Assembly: GCA_017303675.1 (NCBI GenBank)
Contig: JAFLBX010000001.1
Coordinates: 62,001-126,000, forward strand
Direction of reading: 5' to 3'
Length of the DNA stretch: 64,000 nt
DNA from: Ignavibacteria bacterium
Lineage (GTDB): Bacteria > Bacteroidota > Ignavibacteria > Tepidaquicellales > OLB5
The notes below the pieces were generated by a model that was not told the origin of the DNA, searched no databases, and saw nothing but the letters and a program-made list of their open reading frames with translations. Below, one piece after another: positions 34,955-43,012 of the stretch (position 1 is its first letter; the number at the start of each line of letters is the position of its first letter). The position numbers and the translations under genes are program-made.

Positions 34955-34981
34955 TGTTTGAGTCAGGTTTACCGTTTGTGT
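34946..34981. repeat. Two 18-bp tandem repeats
   Basis: CAGGTTTACTGTTTGAGT and CAGGTTTACCGTTTGTGT are adjacent and lead into the type-A palindrome, which begins with the same CAGGT word. Confidence 0.7.
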
Positions 34982-35004
34982 CAGGTCCTCAGACCTGACA
35001 CAAA
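34975..35004. repeat. REP palindrome type A, copy 2
   Basis: TTTGTGTCAGGTC-CTCA-GACCTGACACAAA, a perfect 13-bp stem, ends directly at the stop codon of the RAYT gene. Confidence 0.9.
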
Positions 35005-35544
35005 TTAGACTCTCCAATCCGTTGATACGAAAATTACAGAATGATCATCCTGATAATAATTTCTTGCACTTGAGTATTTCCAATCAATCATCGTATGGAC
35101 CAAACCTGCCTTTACAGGGTTATAATGAATATAATTCAGTTTAGTTTCCATTACTTTTTCTGAATACACTACTACAGAGTCAAATCTATCTTTCCATAAA
35201 GAAAACTCACCCCGCTTATTCTCAAATTGTGAAAGGAGGTTATAATTATTATTTTGCCGTAAAATATCTCTTATCTGAACTGATGTATATTTCTTAAAAT
35301 CCCTCATAAAATCAGAAATACTTTTCTTCTCCGGAACAAATAATAAAAAATGTATATGGTTTGGCATTAATACATAACCAAACAAAGTGGAAGAATATTT
35401 ATTTAAATAAAACCTGAGATTTTCAATTAAAATATCAAAGAAAGAAATATTTGCGGGGAAAATACTAATGAAATCTTTAACAGTAGTTGTGATGAAATGG
35501 GTTGTACCTAGTTTATCAAATTGTTTTCTGCCTCTTAAAACCAT
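35005..35544 (-). CDS. REP-associated tyrosine transposase (RAYT, Y1_Tnp family)
   Basis: The 179-residue protein has the Y1/IS200-like HUH fold: metal motif His63-Ile-His65 in VLMPNHIHFLL and the catalytic tyrosine region 'KLNYIHYNPVKAGLV' (Tyr138), plus the RAYT-type C-terminus 'DWKYSSARNYY'. Such enzymes nick and join single-stranded DNA at REP hairpins and GTAG/GTCAG-like guides. The gene is framed by a type-A palindrome touching its stop codon and a type-B palindrome 30 bp before its start, matching a RAYT with cognate REPs. Motifs are intact, so it may be active. Confidence 0.92.
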   Translation of the reverse strand: MVLRGRKQFDKLGTTHFITTTVKDFISIFPANISFFDILIENLRFYLNKYSSTLFGYVLMPNHIHFLLFVPEKKSISDFMRDFKKYTSVQIRDILRQNNNYNLLSQFENKRGEFSLWKDRFDSVVVYSEKVMETKLNYIHYNPVKAGLVHTMIDWKYSSARNYYQDDHSVIFVSTDWRV

Positions 35545-35569
35545 AAAAATAATAGTTTTTTTAAATAAT

Positions 35570-35659
35570 TTTTCCCATCAGGTCTGAGGACCTGACGGGA
35601 ACAGAAATGCTATTCGTGAACAGTTCTTTTAAAATGCTATTTTCCGGAAGCAGGTTTAC
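35570..35659. repeat. 90-bp direct repeat, right copy (REP type B at 35574-35599)
   Basis: Right copy of the 34865-34954 duplication. It overlaps the rsfS coding end (35637-35659), including the stop codon, so the REP element sits immediately downstream of rsfS. Confidence 0.9.
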
Positions 35660-36116
35660 GTTTTGCGGCAGGTTTTTTAGCTGCAGATTTCTTTGCAGCG
35701 GATTTTTTTACAGCAGGCTTTTTAACAGCTTTTGGTTTTACGGCCTTAGCCATCAATTTACCCTGCGGCGCCTCATCGGTTACTTCAGTAATTTCAGCAT
35801 CACCCCAAAGCTTTTCAAGAGAATAAAAACTGCGGGTATCTTTCAGAAAAACATGGACAACAACATCAACAAAATCAAGGAGTACCCATGATTTCATATT
35901 GGTGCCTTCTTTATGCCAGACGGTTTCACCGTCTTTTTTGGCACCTTCCAGTATGGCATCTGCAACAGCTTTTACCTGCGGTTCAGAATGTGCTGTGCAG
36001 ATCACAAAAAAATCTGCAATTGTTGTAATTTTCCTCAGATCAAGGATCTTGATATCATCAGCCTTTTTTGTTAAGGCAAGTTCTGCGAGCTTAAAAGACA
36101 GTGTTTTAGAATCCAA
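35637..36116 (-). CDS. rsfS: Ribosomal silencing factor RsfS (Iojap) with Lys/Ala-rich tail
   Basis: The 159-residue protein has the Oligomerisation/RsfS domain (residues ~1-112: 'KADDIKILDLRKITTIADFFVICTA', 'ADAILEGAKKDGE', 'WVLLDFVDVVVHVFLKDTRSFYSLEKLWGDA'). RsfS binds ribosomal protein uL14 and blocks subunit joining. A ~40-residue tail of Lys/Ala/Pro repeats (VKKSAAKKSAAKKPAAKRKP) is extra compared with most relatives. Its last residues (KPASGK) are coded in the duplicated sequence. It lies downstream of a LytR_C gene. Confidence 0.93.
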   Translation of the reverse strand: MDSKTLSFKLAELALTKKADDIKILDLRKITTIADFFVICTAHSEPQVKAVADAILEGAKKDGETVWHKEGTNMKSWVLLDFVDVVVHVFLKDTRSFYSLEKLWGDAEITEVTDEAPQGKLMAKAVKPKAVKKPAVKKSAAKKSAAKKPAAKRKPASGK

Positions 36117-36185
36117 ATTGTATAAACTTTCTATATGTTGTTAGTTGAGTTTAAAATATTCTAAATTATAGTTCTATTTCTAAAG

Positions 36186-36205
36186 ATTCCCGCTTTCGCG
36201 GGAAT
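36186..36205. repeat. Palindrome ATTCCCGC-TTTC-GCGGGAAT
   Basis: A perfect 8-bp stem with a TTTC loop followed by GACAAG; a diverged relative is at about 3566-3588. It lies just after the LytR_C stop. Confidence 0.75.
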
Positions 36206-36212
36206 GACAAGC

Positions 36213-36728
36213 TTAGGGTTTGGTTGGTGTTTCAGTTGAAGTTTTAAACGGAATTAATTCTTCATAATCCTTGCCAATAACCACGGTCGCATCCAGGAAA
36301 TAGTTTTTATTCATCTGCTGAATCACGAATTTATCTGAAACTCCAAGTGACTGAGCCACGCGTTTTGCGTTTTTCATATTGCCCGCCCTGTCTATCACCA
36401 TAGTGGTTTTAATATCCTGAGTTGAAAAGTTGCCCATTTCAACTACATCAAATCCTTTAGAGCGCAGGAATTCAGTGAATTTATCAGCAATTCCCGATAC
36501 ACCGCATCCGTTCTGCACATCGATCTGCAATGTGCCGCCGGATGGCTGTTTGGTTAAATATGTTGTGGAATCAACAACCTGCGTCTTAACATCTGTTTGC
36601 GGGGTTGTAAGGCGTTTAAATAGATTATAAAACAGGTAAATTGTTACAACTGCCAGCAGAACAATTAATATGTTAATGGAATAATTCTTGAACTTACTTA
36701 CAAATTCACCTGAATTTGCTGATGGCAT
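36213..36728 (-). CDS. LytR C-terminal-domain membrane protein
   Basis: The 171-residue protein has one N-terminal membrane helix (~17-38), a linker, and a LytR_C domain (~65-160: 'LQIDVQNGCGVSGIADKFTEFLRSKGFDVVEMGNF', 'VIDRAGNMKNAKRVAQSLGV', 'DATVVIGKDYEEL'). The domain occurs at the C-terminus of LytR-CpsA-Psr proteins and alone in Bacteroidota and Chlorobi; its ligand is unclear. It is upstream of rsfS in the same direction. Confidence 0.88.
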   Translation of the reverse strand: MPSANSGEFVSKFKNYSINILIVLLAVVTIYLFYNLFKRLTTPQTDVKTQVVDSTTYLTKQPSGGTLQIDVQNGCGVSGIADKFTEFLRSKGFDVVEMGNFSTQDIKTTMVIDRAGNMKNAKRVAQSLGVSDKFVIQQMNKNYFLDATVVIGKDYEELIPFKTSTETPTKP

Positions 36729-36774
36729 TAATAATTGTATTAATTATATGATAGTGATACCCGGCTTATAATGA

Positions 36775-37269
36775 TCACCTGTTAAGCCAGTATGGATTGT
36801 AATATCCGTTATGATAATTATCGTAACCGTAATAACTGCCTTTAGTATTGAAGTAATTGATACTGATCATCATATCCTTTGTCGGCTGATAATCAAGTGA
36901 TACACGGCTTAAGTTAATTCCGTTGAGTGAATTCTGAAAATCTTTATTAATAGCAGGATTGTTAGACCCAATTGAAGCATAGGGAGAGTACTGCATTGTA
37001 ACATCAGCGCTCAGGTTCATATTCTTCAATATCTTATAATTCATAGTAGCTGTATAAGAAGCCAGGCTTACTGAAGTATTGCCGCCTGTCATCACAGACA
37101 TTCCGAAAGAATGTGAAATGGAAAAATTTTTAGGGTTTATAAAGCCCAGGATCATACCGCTGCCGCTTTTCAGCTTTGTTTTGGTTTTACCGGGTATTTC
37201 TTTAAACTGCGAAAATGAAATTCCTGTTACGAGGGCTAAAATAACTGCTGTTAATGCTAATTTTTTCAT
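36775..37269 (-). CDS. Hypothetical exported protein, possible outer-membrane beta-rich protein
   Basis: The 164-residue protein has a signal peptide (1-20, GISFSQ) and beta-strand-like alternations ('FSISHSFGMSVMTGG', 'SVSLASYTATMNYKILKNMNLSADVTMQYSP', 'VSLDYQPTKDMMISINYFN'), ending in a Tyr/Asn/Gly-rich tail. This looks like part of a small outer-membrane barrel. No family is recognised. It is a single gene with a short gap to LytR_C. Confidence 0.7.
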   Translation of the reverse strand: MKKLALTAVILALVTGISFSQFKEIPGKTKTKLKSGSGMILGFINPKNFSISHSFGMSVMTGGNTSVSLASYTATMNYKILKNMNLSADVTMQYSPYASIGSNNPAINKDFQNSLNGINLSRVSLDYQPTKDMMISINYFNTKGSYYGYDNYHNGYYNPYWLNR

Positions 37270-37657
37270 TTTTTGCTATTAATTTAAGTACAGAATAATA
37301 AATTATGGTTATTAAATCAATTGAATTATAAGACTACTATTGTAACAAATTGTATTTAAAAATCGTTGCAATCGGTACAAAAAGTAAAAAAAAGGGCATC
37401 CTGTGAAGGAAACCCTTTTTCAAAAGATCGAAAGCTGCAGCAACTTTAATTACTTGGGGGTTAAATTAAAACAAACTGAGCAATCTTTCTTTAATTAACT
37501 ATTTACTCCCATTTCTATGATACAAATATAAATCTAAATTTTACGCTCCCAAAACACAGTTTAAGCCAGTTTCATAAGTCAATATTTGCTTATACCCTAT
37601 ATTTTGCCCATTTTTTGCCTATTTTTGTAAAATTTACATGGGGGAATATAGAAGTCG
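37270..37657. other. 388-bp divergent intergenic region with an internal terminator-like hairpin
   Basis: No ORF is supported. A hairpin AAAAAGGG ... CCCTTTTT (37389-37396, 37413-37420) with A- and T-runs sits between two divergent genes, where a terminator would not be expected unless a short transcript is made. TATTTTTG (37620-37627) is a possible -7 box for the gene at 37658. The rest is AT-rich. Confidence 0.5.
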
Positions 37658-39199
37658 ATGAAAGTATCTGATGATCTTTTTCAGCTTATTAAATCAATGA
37701 GCAAGACAGAAAAAGGATATTTTAAGAAATTTGCTTCAAAACATACTATAGGAGAAAAGAATATTTATGTTAAGCTATTTGATGCAATAGACACGCTAAA
37801 TGAATATGATGAGAGTATGATCAAAAATAAATTCAAAGGTGAAAAATTTGCAAATTCACTTTATTCCACCAAAAACTACTTGTTTAACCTTATACTCAAA
37901 GCATTAAGTTCTTATCATGCAGAAAAATTCGCTGTTTCAAAGCTCAGTATGATGATGATTGAGCTTAATGTGCTTTTTGAAAAGGGCCTGTATAAACAAT
38001 TCAAAACCCTTTTAAACAAAGCCATTTCACTTGCAGCAGAAAATGATAAACCCTTTTATCTTGCACTCCTTTACAATAAAGCCTTCACTTCGGTAGCAAC
38101 AGATTATTACACAAATTTTGATGACTTTGATTACGACAAATTAAAAAAGGATTCTTTAAATAACCTCGAAAAGCTTACATTAAATGAACAATACCATATA
38201 TTATATAATGATATGTTCATGTTCACCAAAGAAACCGGCAATATAAGAAATGAAAAGGACCTAGAGAAGCTTAATAAAATATTTTCAAGCCCGCTTTTGC
38301 AGGATGAATCAAAAGCAGTAACCTTTGATGCAAAATTCAAGTGTTATACTATCCTTGGGCATTATTACCGCATAACAGATGATAAGGCCGGGTGGCTTAA
38401 ATACAGGAAAATGCTGGTTAAGCTGATGGAAAGTGAAAAAAAATATATCCGGGAAAATCCAAGAAGCTATATACTTGCGCTGAATAACTATCTTCATGCC
38501 TGTGTATATACAGGAATGAACAGCGAGTTCGGGGAATATCTAAATAAATTAAAAGCATTCGCCAAGCCTTTTGAGAATAAGAAGGAATTTTTAGATATTC
38601 AATCAAGAATATTCATGCTCACAAGTGATCTTGAGCTGAATTTTTCCATAAGGTCACTGAAGTTTGATAAGATTTTTCAGATCATTAACAATATTGAAAC
38701 AGGTTTTAAAAAATTTGGCAGCAAAATAAGCGAGAACAGGAAAATATCCTTATATAACAGGATGGCGTATGCATGTTTTGTAATGAAGGAATATGAAAAA
38801 AGCCTGCTGTATCTTAACAGAATATTAAACGCAACAAATAAAAAAATTGAGCCTGAACAGCATATATTTGCCAGGATAAGAAGCCTTATAGTTCATTATG
38901 AAGCGGGAAATTACGACCTTCTGGAATACAGTGTCAGAACAACTAAACGTTTTCTTGAAAGATCAAACAGGATATTTAAATTCGAAAAGCTTATACTGAA
39001 ATTTATAACAACAGCAGTAAATTTCATAGATGAAAAGCAAAGGCTGCCTTTATACTACCAGCTACGTGGAGATATACAAAAGCTTCAGGATGACAGGTTT
39101 GAAAAAAACATCCTCGAACAGTTTGATTTTGTTTCATGGATAGAGAGCAAAATTGCAGATACAGCAATGCTTGATATACTGAAAAGGAAAGCTGTATAA
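37658..39199 (+). CDS. Large helical protein, TPR-like, unknown function
   Basis: The 513-residue protein is not recognised by name. It has no signal or membrane segment and is almost entirely helical, with TPR/SEL-like periodicity (e.g. 'MAYACFVMKEYEKSLLYLNRIL'). The N-terminus 'LIKSMSKTEKGYFKKFASKH' resembles the start of the protein at 60983-62419 ('ILKTFSKAELKSFRDFVASP'), so the two are probably distant members of one family with an N-terminal ~100-residue helical domain and a repeat body. Likely cytoplasmic. Convergent with bshA. Confidence 0.75.
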   Translation: MKVSDDLFQLIKSMSKTEKGYFKKFASKHTIGEKNIYVKLFDAIDTLNEYDESMIKNKFKGEKFANSLYSTKNYLFNLILKALSSYHAEKFAVSKLSMMMIELNVLFEKGLYKQFKTLLNKAISLAAENDKPFYLALLYNKAFTSVATDYYTNFDDFDYDKLKKDSLNNLEKLTLNEQYHILYNDMFMFTKETGNIRNEKDLEKLNKIFSSPLLQDESKAVTFDAKFKCYTILGHYYRITDDKAGWLKYRKMLVKLMESEKKYIRENPRSYILALNNYLHACVYTGMNSEFGEYLNKLKAFAKPFENKKEFLDIQSRIFMLTSDLELNFSIRSLKFDKIFQIINNIETGFKKFGSKISENRKISLYNRMAYACFVMKEYEKSLLYLNRILNATNKKIEPEQHIFARIRSLIVHYEAGNYDLLEYSVRTTKRFLERSNRIFKFEKLILKFITTAVNFIDEKQRLPLYYQLRGDIQKLQDDRFEKNILEQFDFVSWIESKIADTAMLDILKRKAV

Positions 39200-39213
39200 A
39201 AATTCAATACAAT

Positions 39214-40374
39214 TTATTCAGCAAGAATTTCCTCATAATATTTTTCGTATTCGGGTATAATTTTTTCCGCTGAAAATAGAGTAGTAGCCCTTTCAAGGGC
39301 ATTTTCAGAAAATATCTTATACTTATTGGGATCTTCCAGGAGCCTGATCGCGTAATCAGCCATTTTATCAACATCGCCAATTTCAGCAATATAGCCGGTT
39401 TCTCCGTGCAGATTTAACTCCGGTAACCCGCCTGCATTTGATGATATAACAGGAACACCGCATGCCATAGCTTCCAGTGCAGAAAGCCCGAAACTTTCTG
39501 ACTGTGAAGGCATCAGGAAAAGATCAGATACTGAAAGAATTTCCGTGAATGATTCCTGCTCACCGTAAAACTTTACATTATCTACCAGTCCAAGATCTTT
39601 AACCAGGTATTCACACTTGCTTCGCTCCGGACCATCACCAATAAGAAGTAATTTTGACGGCATTTTTTCATTAATAATTTTAAATGCTCTTATTGCATCA
39701 TCCACCCTTTTTAATGGCCTGAAATTAGAAGTATGTACAAGTATCTTTTCACCGTTTTTTGAAAGCTTCTCTTTCAGACAATGTGTTTCATTATTTTCGA
39801 TCTTTTTATAAATATCCTGATTAATGAAATTGGGTATTACTTTAATATCTTTGGTTATTTCGTACTGCGATTGTGTTTTGGTCTTTAGAAATTCCGATAC
39901 TGCGGTTACCCCGTCAGACTTCTGCACTGAAAATTTCATTGTCGGTAAAAAACTTATCTCCAGGCCTGTCAATGTTATATCAGTTCCGTGAAGTGTCGTG
40001 ATTATTTTTATGTTGCGGTTATTTTTCTTTTTTGAAAGAACCTCTTCTTTAATTATTTCGCGGGCAAGGTATGCGCTGGTTGCATGCGGAATTGCATAAT
40101 GGGCATGAACAAGGTCAAGTCCGTTGAACTTTGCTACTTCAACAATTTTGCTTGCAAGCGCTATGCTGTATAAGGGGAAATCAAACAGCGGGTACGAAGC
40201 AATTTCCACTTTATGAAAGAATATGTTATCTGAAAACCCCATATTGAGCCTCAACGGCATGCTGTATGATATAAAGTGAACCTGGTGACCTCTTGCTGCA
40301 AGCTCTATTCCTAATTCTGTAGCAACAACACCTGAACCTCCATATGTGGGATAACAAAGAATACCTATTTTCAT
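39214..40374 (-). CDS. bshA: N-acetyl-alpha-D-glucosaminyl L-malate synthase BshA
   Basis: The 386-residue GT4 glycosyltransferase begins 'MKIGILCYPTYGGSGVVATELG' and has 'HAHYAIPHATSAYLAR', 'TLHGTDITLTG' and the donor-site 'PSQSESFGLSALEAMACGVPVISSNAGGLPE', the pattern of BshA. It joins UDP-GlcNAc and L-malate in bacillithiol synthesis. bshB and bshC are not in this window. Length is normal. Confidence 0.93.
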   Translation of the reverse strand: MKIGILCYPTYGGSGVVATELGIELAARGHQVHFISYSMPLRLNMGFSDNIFFHKVEIASYPLFDFPLYSIALASKIVEVAKFNGLDLVHAHYAIPHATSAYLAREIIKEEVLSKKKNNRNIKIITTLHGTDITLTGLEISFLPTMKFSVQKSDGVTAVSEFLKTKTQSQYEITKDIKVIPNFINQDIYKKIENNETHCLKEKLSKNGEKILVHTSNFRPLKRVDDAIRAFKIINEKMPSKLLLIGDGPERSKCEYLVKDLGLVDNVKFYGEQESFTEILSVSDLFLMPSQSESFGLSALEAMACGVPVISSNAGGLPELNLHGETGYIAEIGDVDKMADYAIRLLEDPNKYKIFSENALERATTLFSAEKIIPEYEKYYEEILAE

Positions 40375-40592
40375 AAATAATATATATTTAGAAGTAATTT
40401 AAAATTGCCGAAATTTTTGTATTAAACAAAATAACTAATATTGTTAATACTTACTAACACCGTTAATATCACAATTATTTATACGGGCTTAGATACCATA
40501 TAAGACGAATATCATTTTAAAATCTTTGAATTTTTGAGGTATATTTTAGGTGATATTAAAGGGGATTTCGATCTGCAGAAGAAAAGTAATTA

Positions 40593-41369
40593 TCAGAATT
40601 TTTTCTTATCAATACCAATATGACAGAGAGCAAAGTCATATTTTACAGGATCAACTGCGTCAAAATTTTTCAATCTGTCTGTAAGTTCAATAGCATATTT
40701 AAGGTCGATACTTTTTCTAACAACCAATTCCAGTTTTTTGGAAATTCGCGCAATGTGAGTATCAACGGGTATTAATAATTTAGATGTTGGAATAGTGTTC
40801 CATATACCGGTATCTATCTCATCTTTTCTGACCATCCAGCGTAAAAAAAGATTCATTCTTTTACAGGTGCTTTTATTTACCGGATTTGAAAACAAAAAAT
40901 GGTAACTGCTTTTTTCAGCTTTTGTTATACCTTTATTCAGTTCACTTGTAAAACCTGTAAGCGCAGGAATGATATTACAGTGTAAGTCGTCGTAGTGTTT
41001 TAAAAATAAATTTTTAAGAGAACCATGATCTAGCAGCACTTTATGAATTGCGCAGAACATATCAAGCAGGTCAAAATGAGAATTAAACCTGTAATACAGA
41101 TCTTTTAAATGCTTTTTATCTTTACGTTTGGAAAAATTTATGGTAAATTCGTATGGTTTGTTACCGGTTTTCCTCAAAAGCTCATTAATAAACCTGTTTA
41201 TCTGGTCAACTGAACCATATGCGTAAGCAGCGGTTATCAAACCAATAAGTTCAATATCTTTTTCATCAGAAAACCTGTGTAATATCCAGACAGGGTCTTT
41301 AGATGAAAATTTCATCTTATAGCTCAAAAAATGAGCGTCTAATTTTTCTTTTAATTCTGAATTTTTCAA
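40593..41369 (-). CDS. TIGR02757 (DUF2400) family protein
   Basis: The 258-residue protein matches TIGR02757: 'LKEKLDAHFLSYK', 'DPVWILHRFSDEKDIELIGLITAAYAYGSVDQINRFI', 'MNLFLRWMVRKDEIDTGIW', 'LLIPVDTHIARISKKLEL', 'DPVKYDFALCHIGI'. Conserved in Bacteroidota and some others; distantly like helix-hairpin-helix DNA glycosylases. Function unproven. Start is a TTG; the next gene starts divergently only 5 bp away. Confidence 0.88.
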   Translation of the reverse strand: MKNSELKEKLDAHFLSYKMKFSSKDPVWILHRFSDEKDIELIGLITAAYAYGSVDQINRFINELLRKTGNKPYEFTINFSKRKDKKHLKDLYYRFNSHFDLLDMFCAIHKVLLDHGSLKNLFLKHYDDLHCNIIPALTGFTSELNKGITKAEKSSYHFLFSNPVNKSTCKRMNLFLRWMVRKDEIDTGIWNTIPTSKLLIPVDTHIARISKKLELVVRKSIDLKYAIELTDRLKNFDAVDPVKYDFALCHIGIDKKKF

Positions 41370-41374
41370 TATTT

Positions 41375-42046
41375 ATGACAAAAGTTTATCTACAGGGTTC
41401 CGAATCAATCAACAGCGAGCTTAAAACATTGCTAAGCGGAAAAGCTGAATTCACAGATGAACCCGAAAAAGCAGGAATAATTTTTAATTCAACAAATTTC
41501 CCTGAATACGAAAAAAGTGAAGAACTTCAATATATAGAAACAGCTACACCGGATAAAGTTCCTATTTTTACTTCATCACTTTGTGTATCAGTATCTGACC
41601 AGTGCCGCCTTCAGGAAAAGCCGCAGCGGCTTATAGGAATAGGCTTATATGATACTTTTTCCAAAGCAAAACGTATTGAAATTGCACCGTCTAAAATAAC
41701 AGATGCTTCAATACTTAAAAATGCAGAAAATTTTTTAAACGAAGCAGGAATTAATTATTCAATTGTACCCGATAGAGTTGGGCTGATATTCCCCAGAATT
41801 GTATCTATGATAATTAATGAAGCAGCGCAGGTTTACAGCGAAAAGGTCGCCTCAAAGGAAGATATAGATACAGCAATGAAGCTTGGCACGAATTACCCCT
41901 TTGGTCCGTTAGAATGGGCTGACAGACTTGGGGTTGACCTGGTTTACAACACTCTTGCTGCTTTGCAGCGTGATTTTGGGGAAGACCGTTACCGTCCGCA
42001 TCCGTTATTGAAAGAAATGACGAATTTGAATTTAAAGTTTTATTAA
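41375..42046 (+). CDS. Stand-alone 3-hydroxyacyl-CoA dehydrogenase C-terminal-domain protein
   Basis: The 223-residue form starts at ATG 41375; an upstream in-frame ATG (41303) lies in the opposing gene and is less likely. Residues ~130-220 are a clear 3HCDH helical domain ('GLIFPRIVSMIINEAAQVYSEKVASKEDIDTAMKLGTNYPFGPLEWADRLG'). The N-terminal ~125 residues occupy the place of the NAD-binding Rossmann domain but lack any GxGxxG loop, so NAD binding is doubtful. It may be a degenerate beta-oxidation protein or a subunit. The gene starts 5 bp from a divergent gene. Confidence 0.82.
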   Translation: MTKVYLQGSESINSELKTLLSGKAEFTDEPEKAGIIFNSTNFPEYEKSEELQYIETATPDKVPIFTSSLCVSVSDQCRLQEKPQRLIGIGLYDTFSKAKRIEIAPSKITDASILKNAENFLNEAGINYSIVPDRVGLIFPRIVSMIINEAAQVYSEKVASKEDIDTAMKLGTNYPFGPLEWADRLGVDLVYNTLAALQRDFGEDRYRPHPLLKEMTNLNLKFY

Positions 42047-42056
42047 ATTGAATCTC

Positions 42057-42071
42057 AGGCTTAAGAAGCCT
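42057..42071. terminator. Small hairpin between convergent 3HCDH and miaA genes
   Basis: AGGCTT (42057-42062) pairs with AAGCCT (42066-42071). The stem is short and lacks a clear T-run, so termination is only plausible. Confidence 0.4.
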
Positions 42072-43003
42072 TAAAGCCGGATATTTATATTAGAATCTCT
42101 TTCAATCCACTTAATATTTTCATCCCGGCGGAACCATGTCAATTGCCGTTTTGCAAAACGGCGGGTATTTTGTTTGATAAGTTCTGTCATTCTTTCCCGG
42201 GTTGTTATTCCATCCAGAAAATCAAATATTTCCCTTGCACCTACAGTATTCAATGAATTATGCGTTTTATAATGGTAACCCTGTTTTTTTAATACTTCTA
42301 TTTCTTCAATCATGCCACTGCTTAACATCAGATCAGCTCTTTTATTTATTTCTTTATATAACCTGCTGCGCTCCAGGTATATTCCATACATATCAGCCTT
42401 AAAATTTACTTTGATCTTTTTTTTATGATGAACTGAAATAGGTATTCCGGTTACATAATAGACTTCAAGTGCGCGTATAACCCGCCGTTCTTTTATTTCC
42501 TTCATTTTTTCATATGTATCCGGGTCGTGAGTTTTAAGCTCCTCCAAAAGGTATTCAAACCCTTTTTCGTCTTTTATCTTGTATATCTCATCCCTCATTT
42601 GTTTAAGTTTTTCATCAAGCTGTTTATCATCACTTCCTATTTCAAAGAAACCATATACAAGAGAATTTACATACAGCCCGCTTCCTCCAACTACCAGGGG
42701 TATCTTCCCTTCGCTGAAAAGCTTATCGATAAGTTCCCGGGCTTCAGCACCAAAATCACCGGCGTTGAATTCCTGGTCAAGCTCAAGGGTATTAATGAAA
42801 TGATGTTTAAACATGCTCAATTCTTCTTTTGAAGGCTGTGCAGTTGTTACGGGAATATGTTTATAAACCTGCCGTGAATCAGCAGAAATTATTTCTACAG
42901 TTTTTCCTGTTTTACCAGTAATTTTTTCAGCTGTTTTTAAAGCAAGGGATGTTTTGCCTGAAGCTGTGGGTCCGGTTATTACAATTACTTTACGGTCAGT
43001 CAT
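42071..43003 (-). CDS. miaA: tRNA dimethylallyltransferase
   Basis: The 310-residue protein has the P-loop GPTASGKTS (residues 8-16), 'ISADSRQVYKHIPVTTAQPS', 'LVVGGSGLYVNSL' and the C-terminal 'QNTRRFAKRQLTWFR'. It adds a dimethylallyl group to A37 of tRNAs that read UNN codons, which include both tRNA-Ser species found in this window. It is the last gene of the leftward cdaA-pcm-miaA run (9-bp gap). Confidence 0.96.
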   Translation of the reverse strand: MTDRKVIVITGPTASGKTSLALKTAEKITGKTGKTVEIISADSRQVYKHIPVTTAQPSKEELSMFKHHFINTLELDQEFNAGDFGAEARELIDKLFSEGKIPLVVGGSGLYVNSLVYGFFEIGSDDKQLDEKLKQMRDEIYKIKDEKGFEYLLEELKTHDPDTYEKMKEIKERRVIRALEVYYVTGIPISVHHKKKIKVNFKADMYGIYLERSRLYKEINKRADLMLSSGMIEEIEVLKKQGYHYKTHNSLNTVGAREIFDFLDGITTRERMTELIKQNTRRFAKRQLTWFRRDENIKWIERDSNINIRL

Positions 43004-43012
43004 AACATGTTA

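Larger units (their letters stand above)
34238..35659. mobile_element. REP/RAYT locus with two REP-flanked units and a 90-bp duplication
   Basis: The locus holds two leftward AT-rich genes, a 4-TM protein and a RAYT transposase. Each has a type-A REP palindrome (GTGTCAGGTC-CTYA-GACCTGACAC) at its 3' side and a type-B palindrome (CCCATCAGGTC-TGAG-GACCTGACGGG) at its 5' side; B is A-like in opposite orientation. A degenerate B-like half (34238-34256) precedes the first A. A 90-bp direct repeat (34865-34954 and 35570-35659, two mismatches) carries the B palindrome and 23 bp of the rsfS 3' end. The order is B'-A-gene-B-A-RAYT-B-rsfS. Confidence 0.8.
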
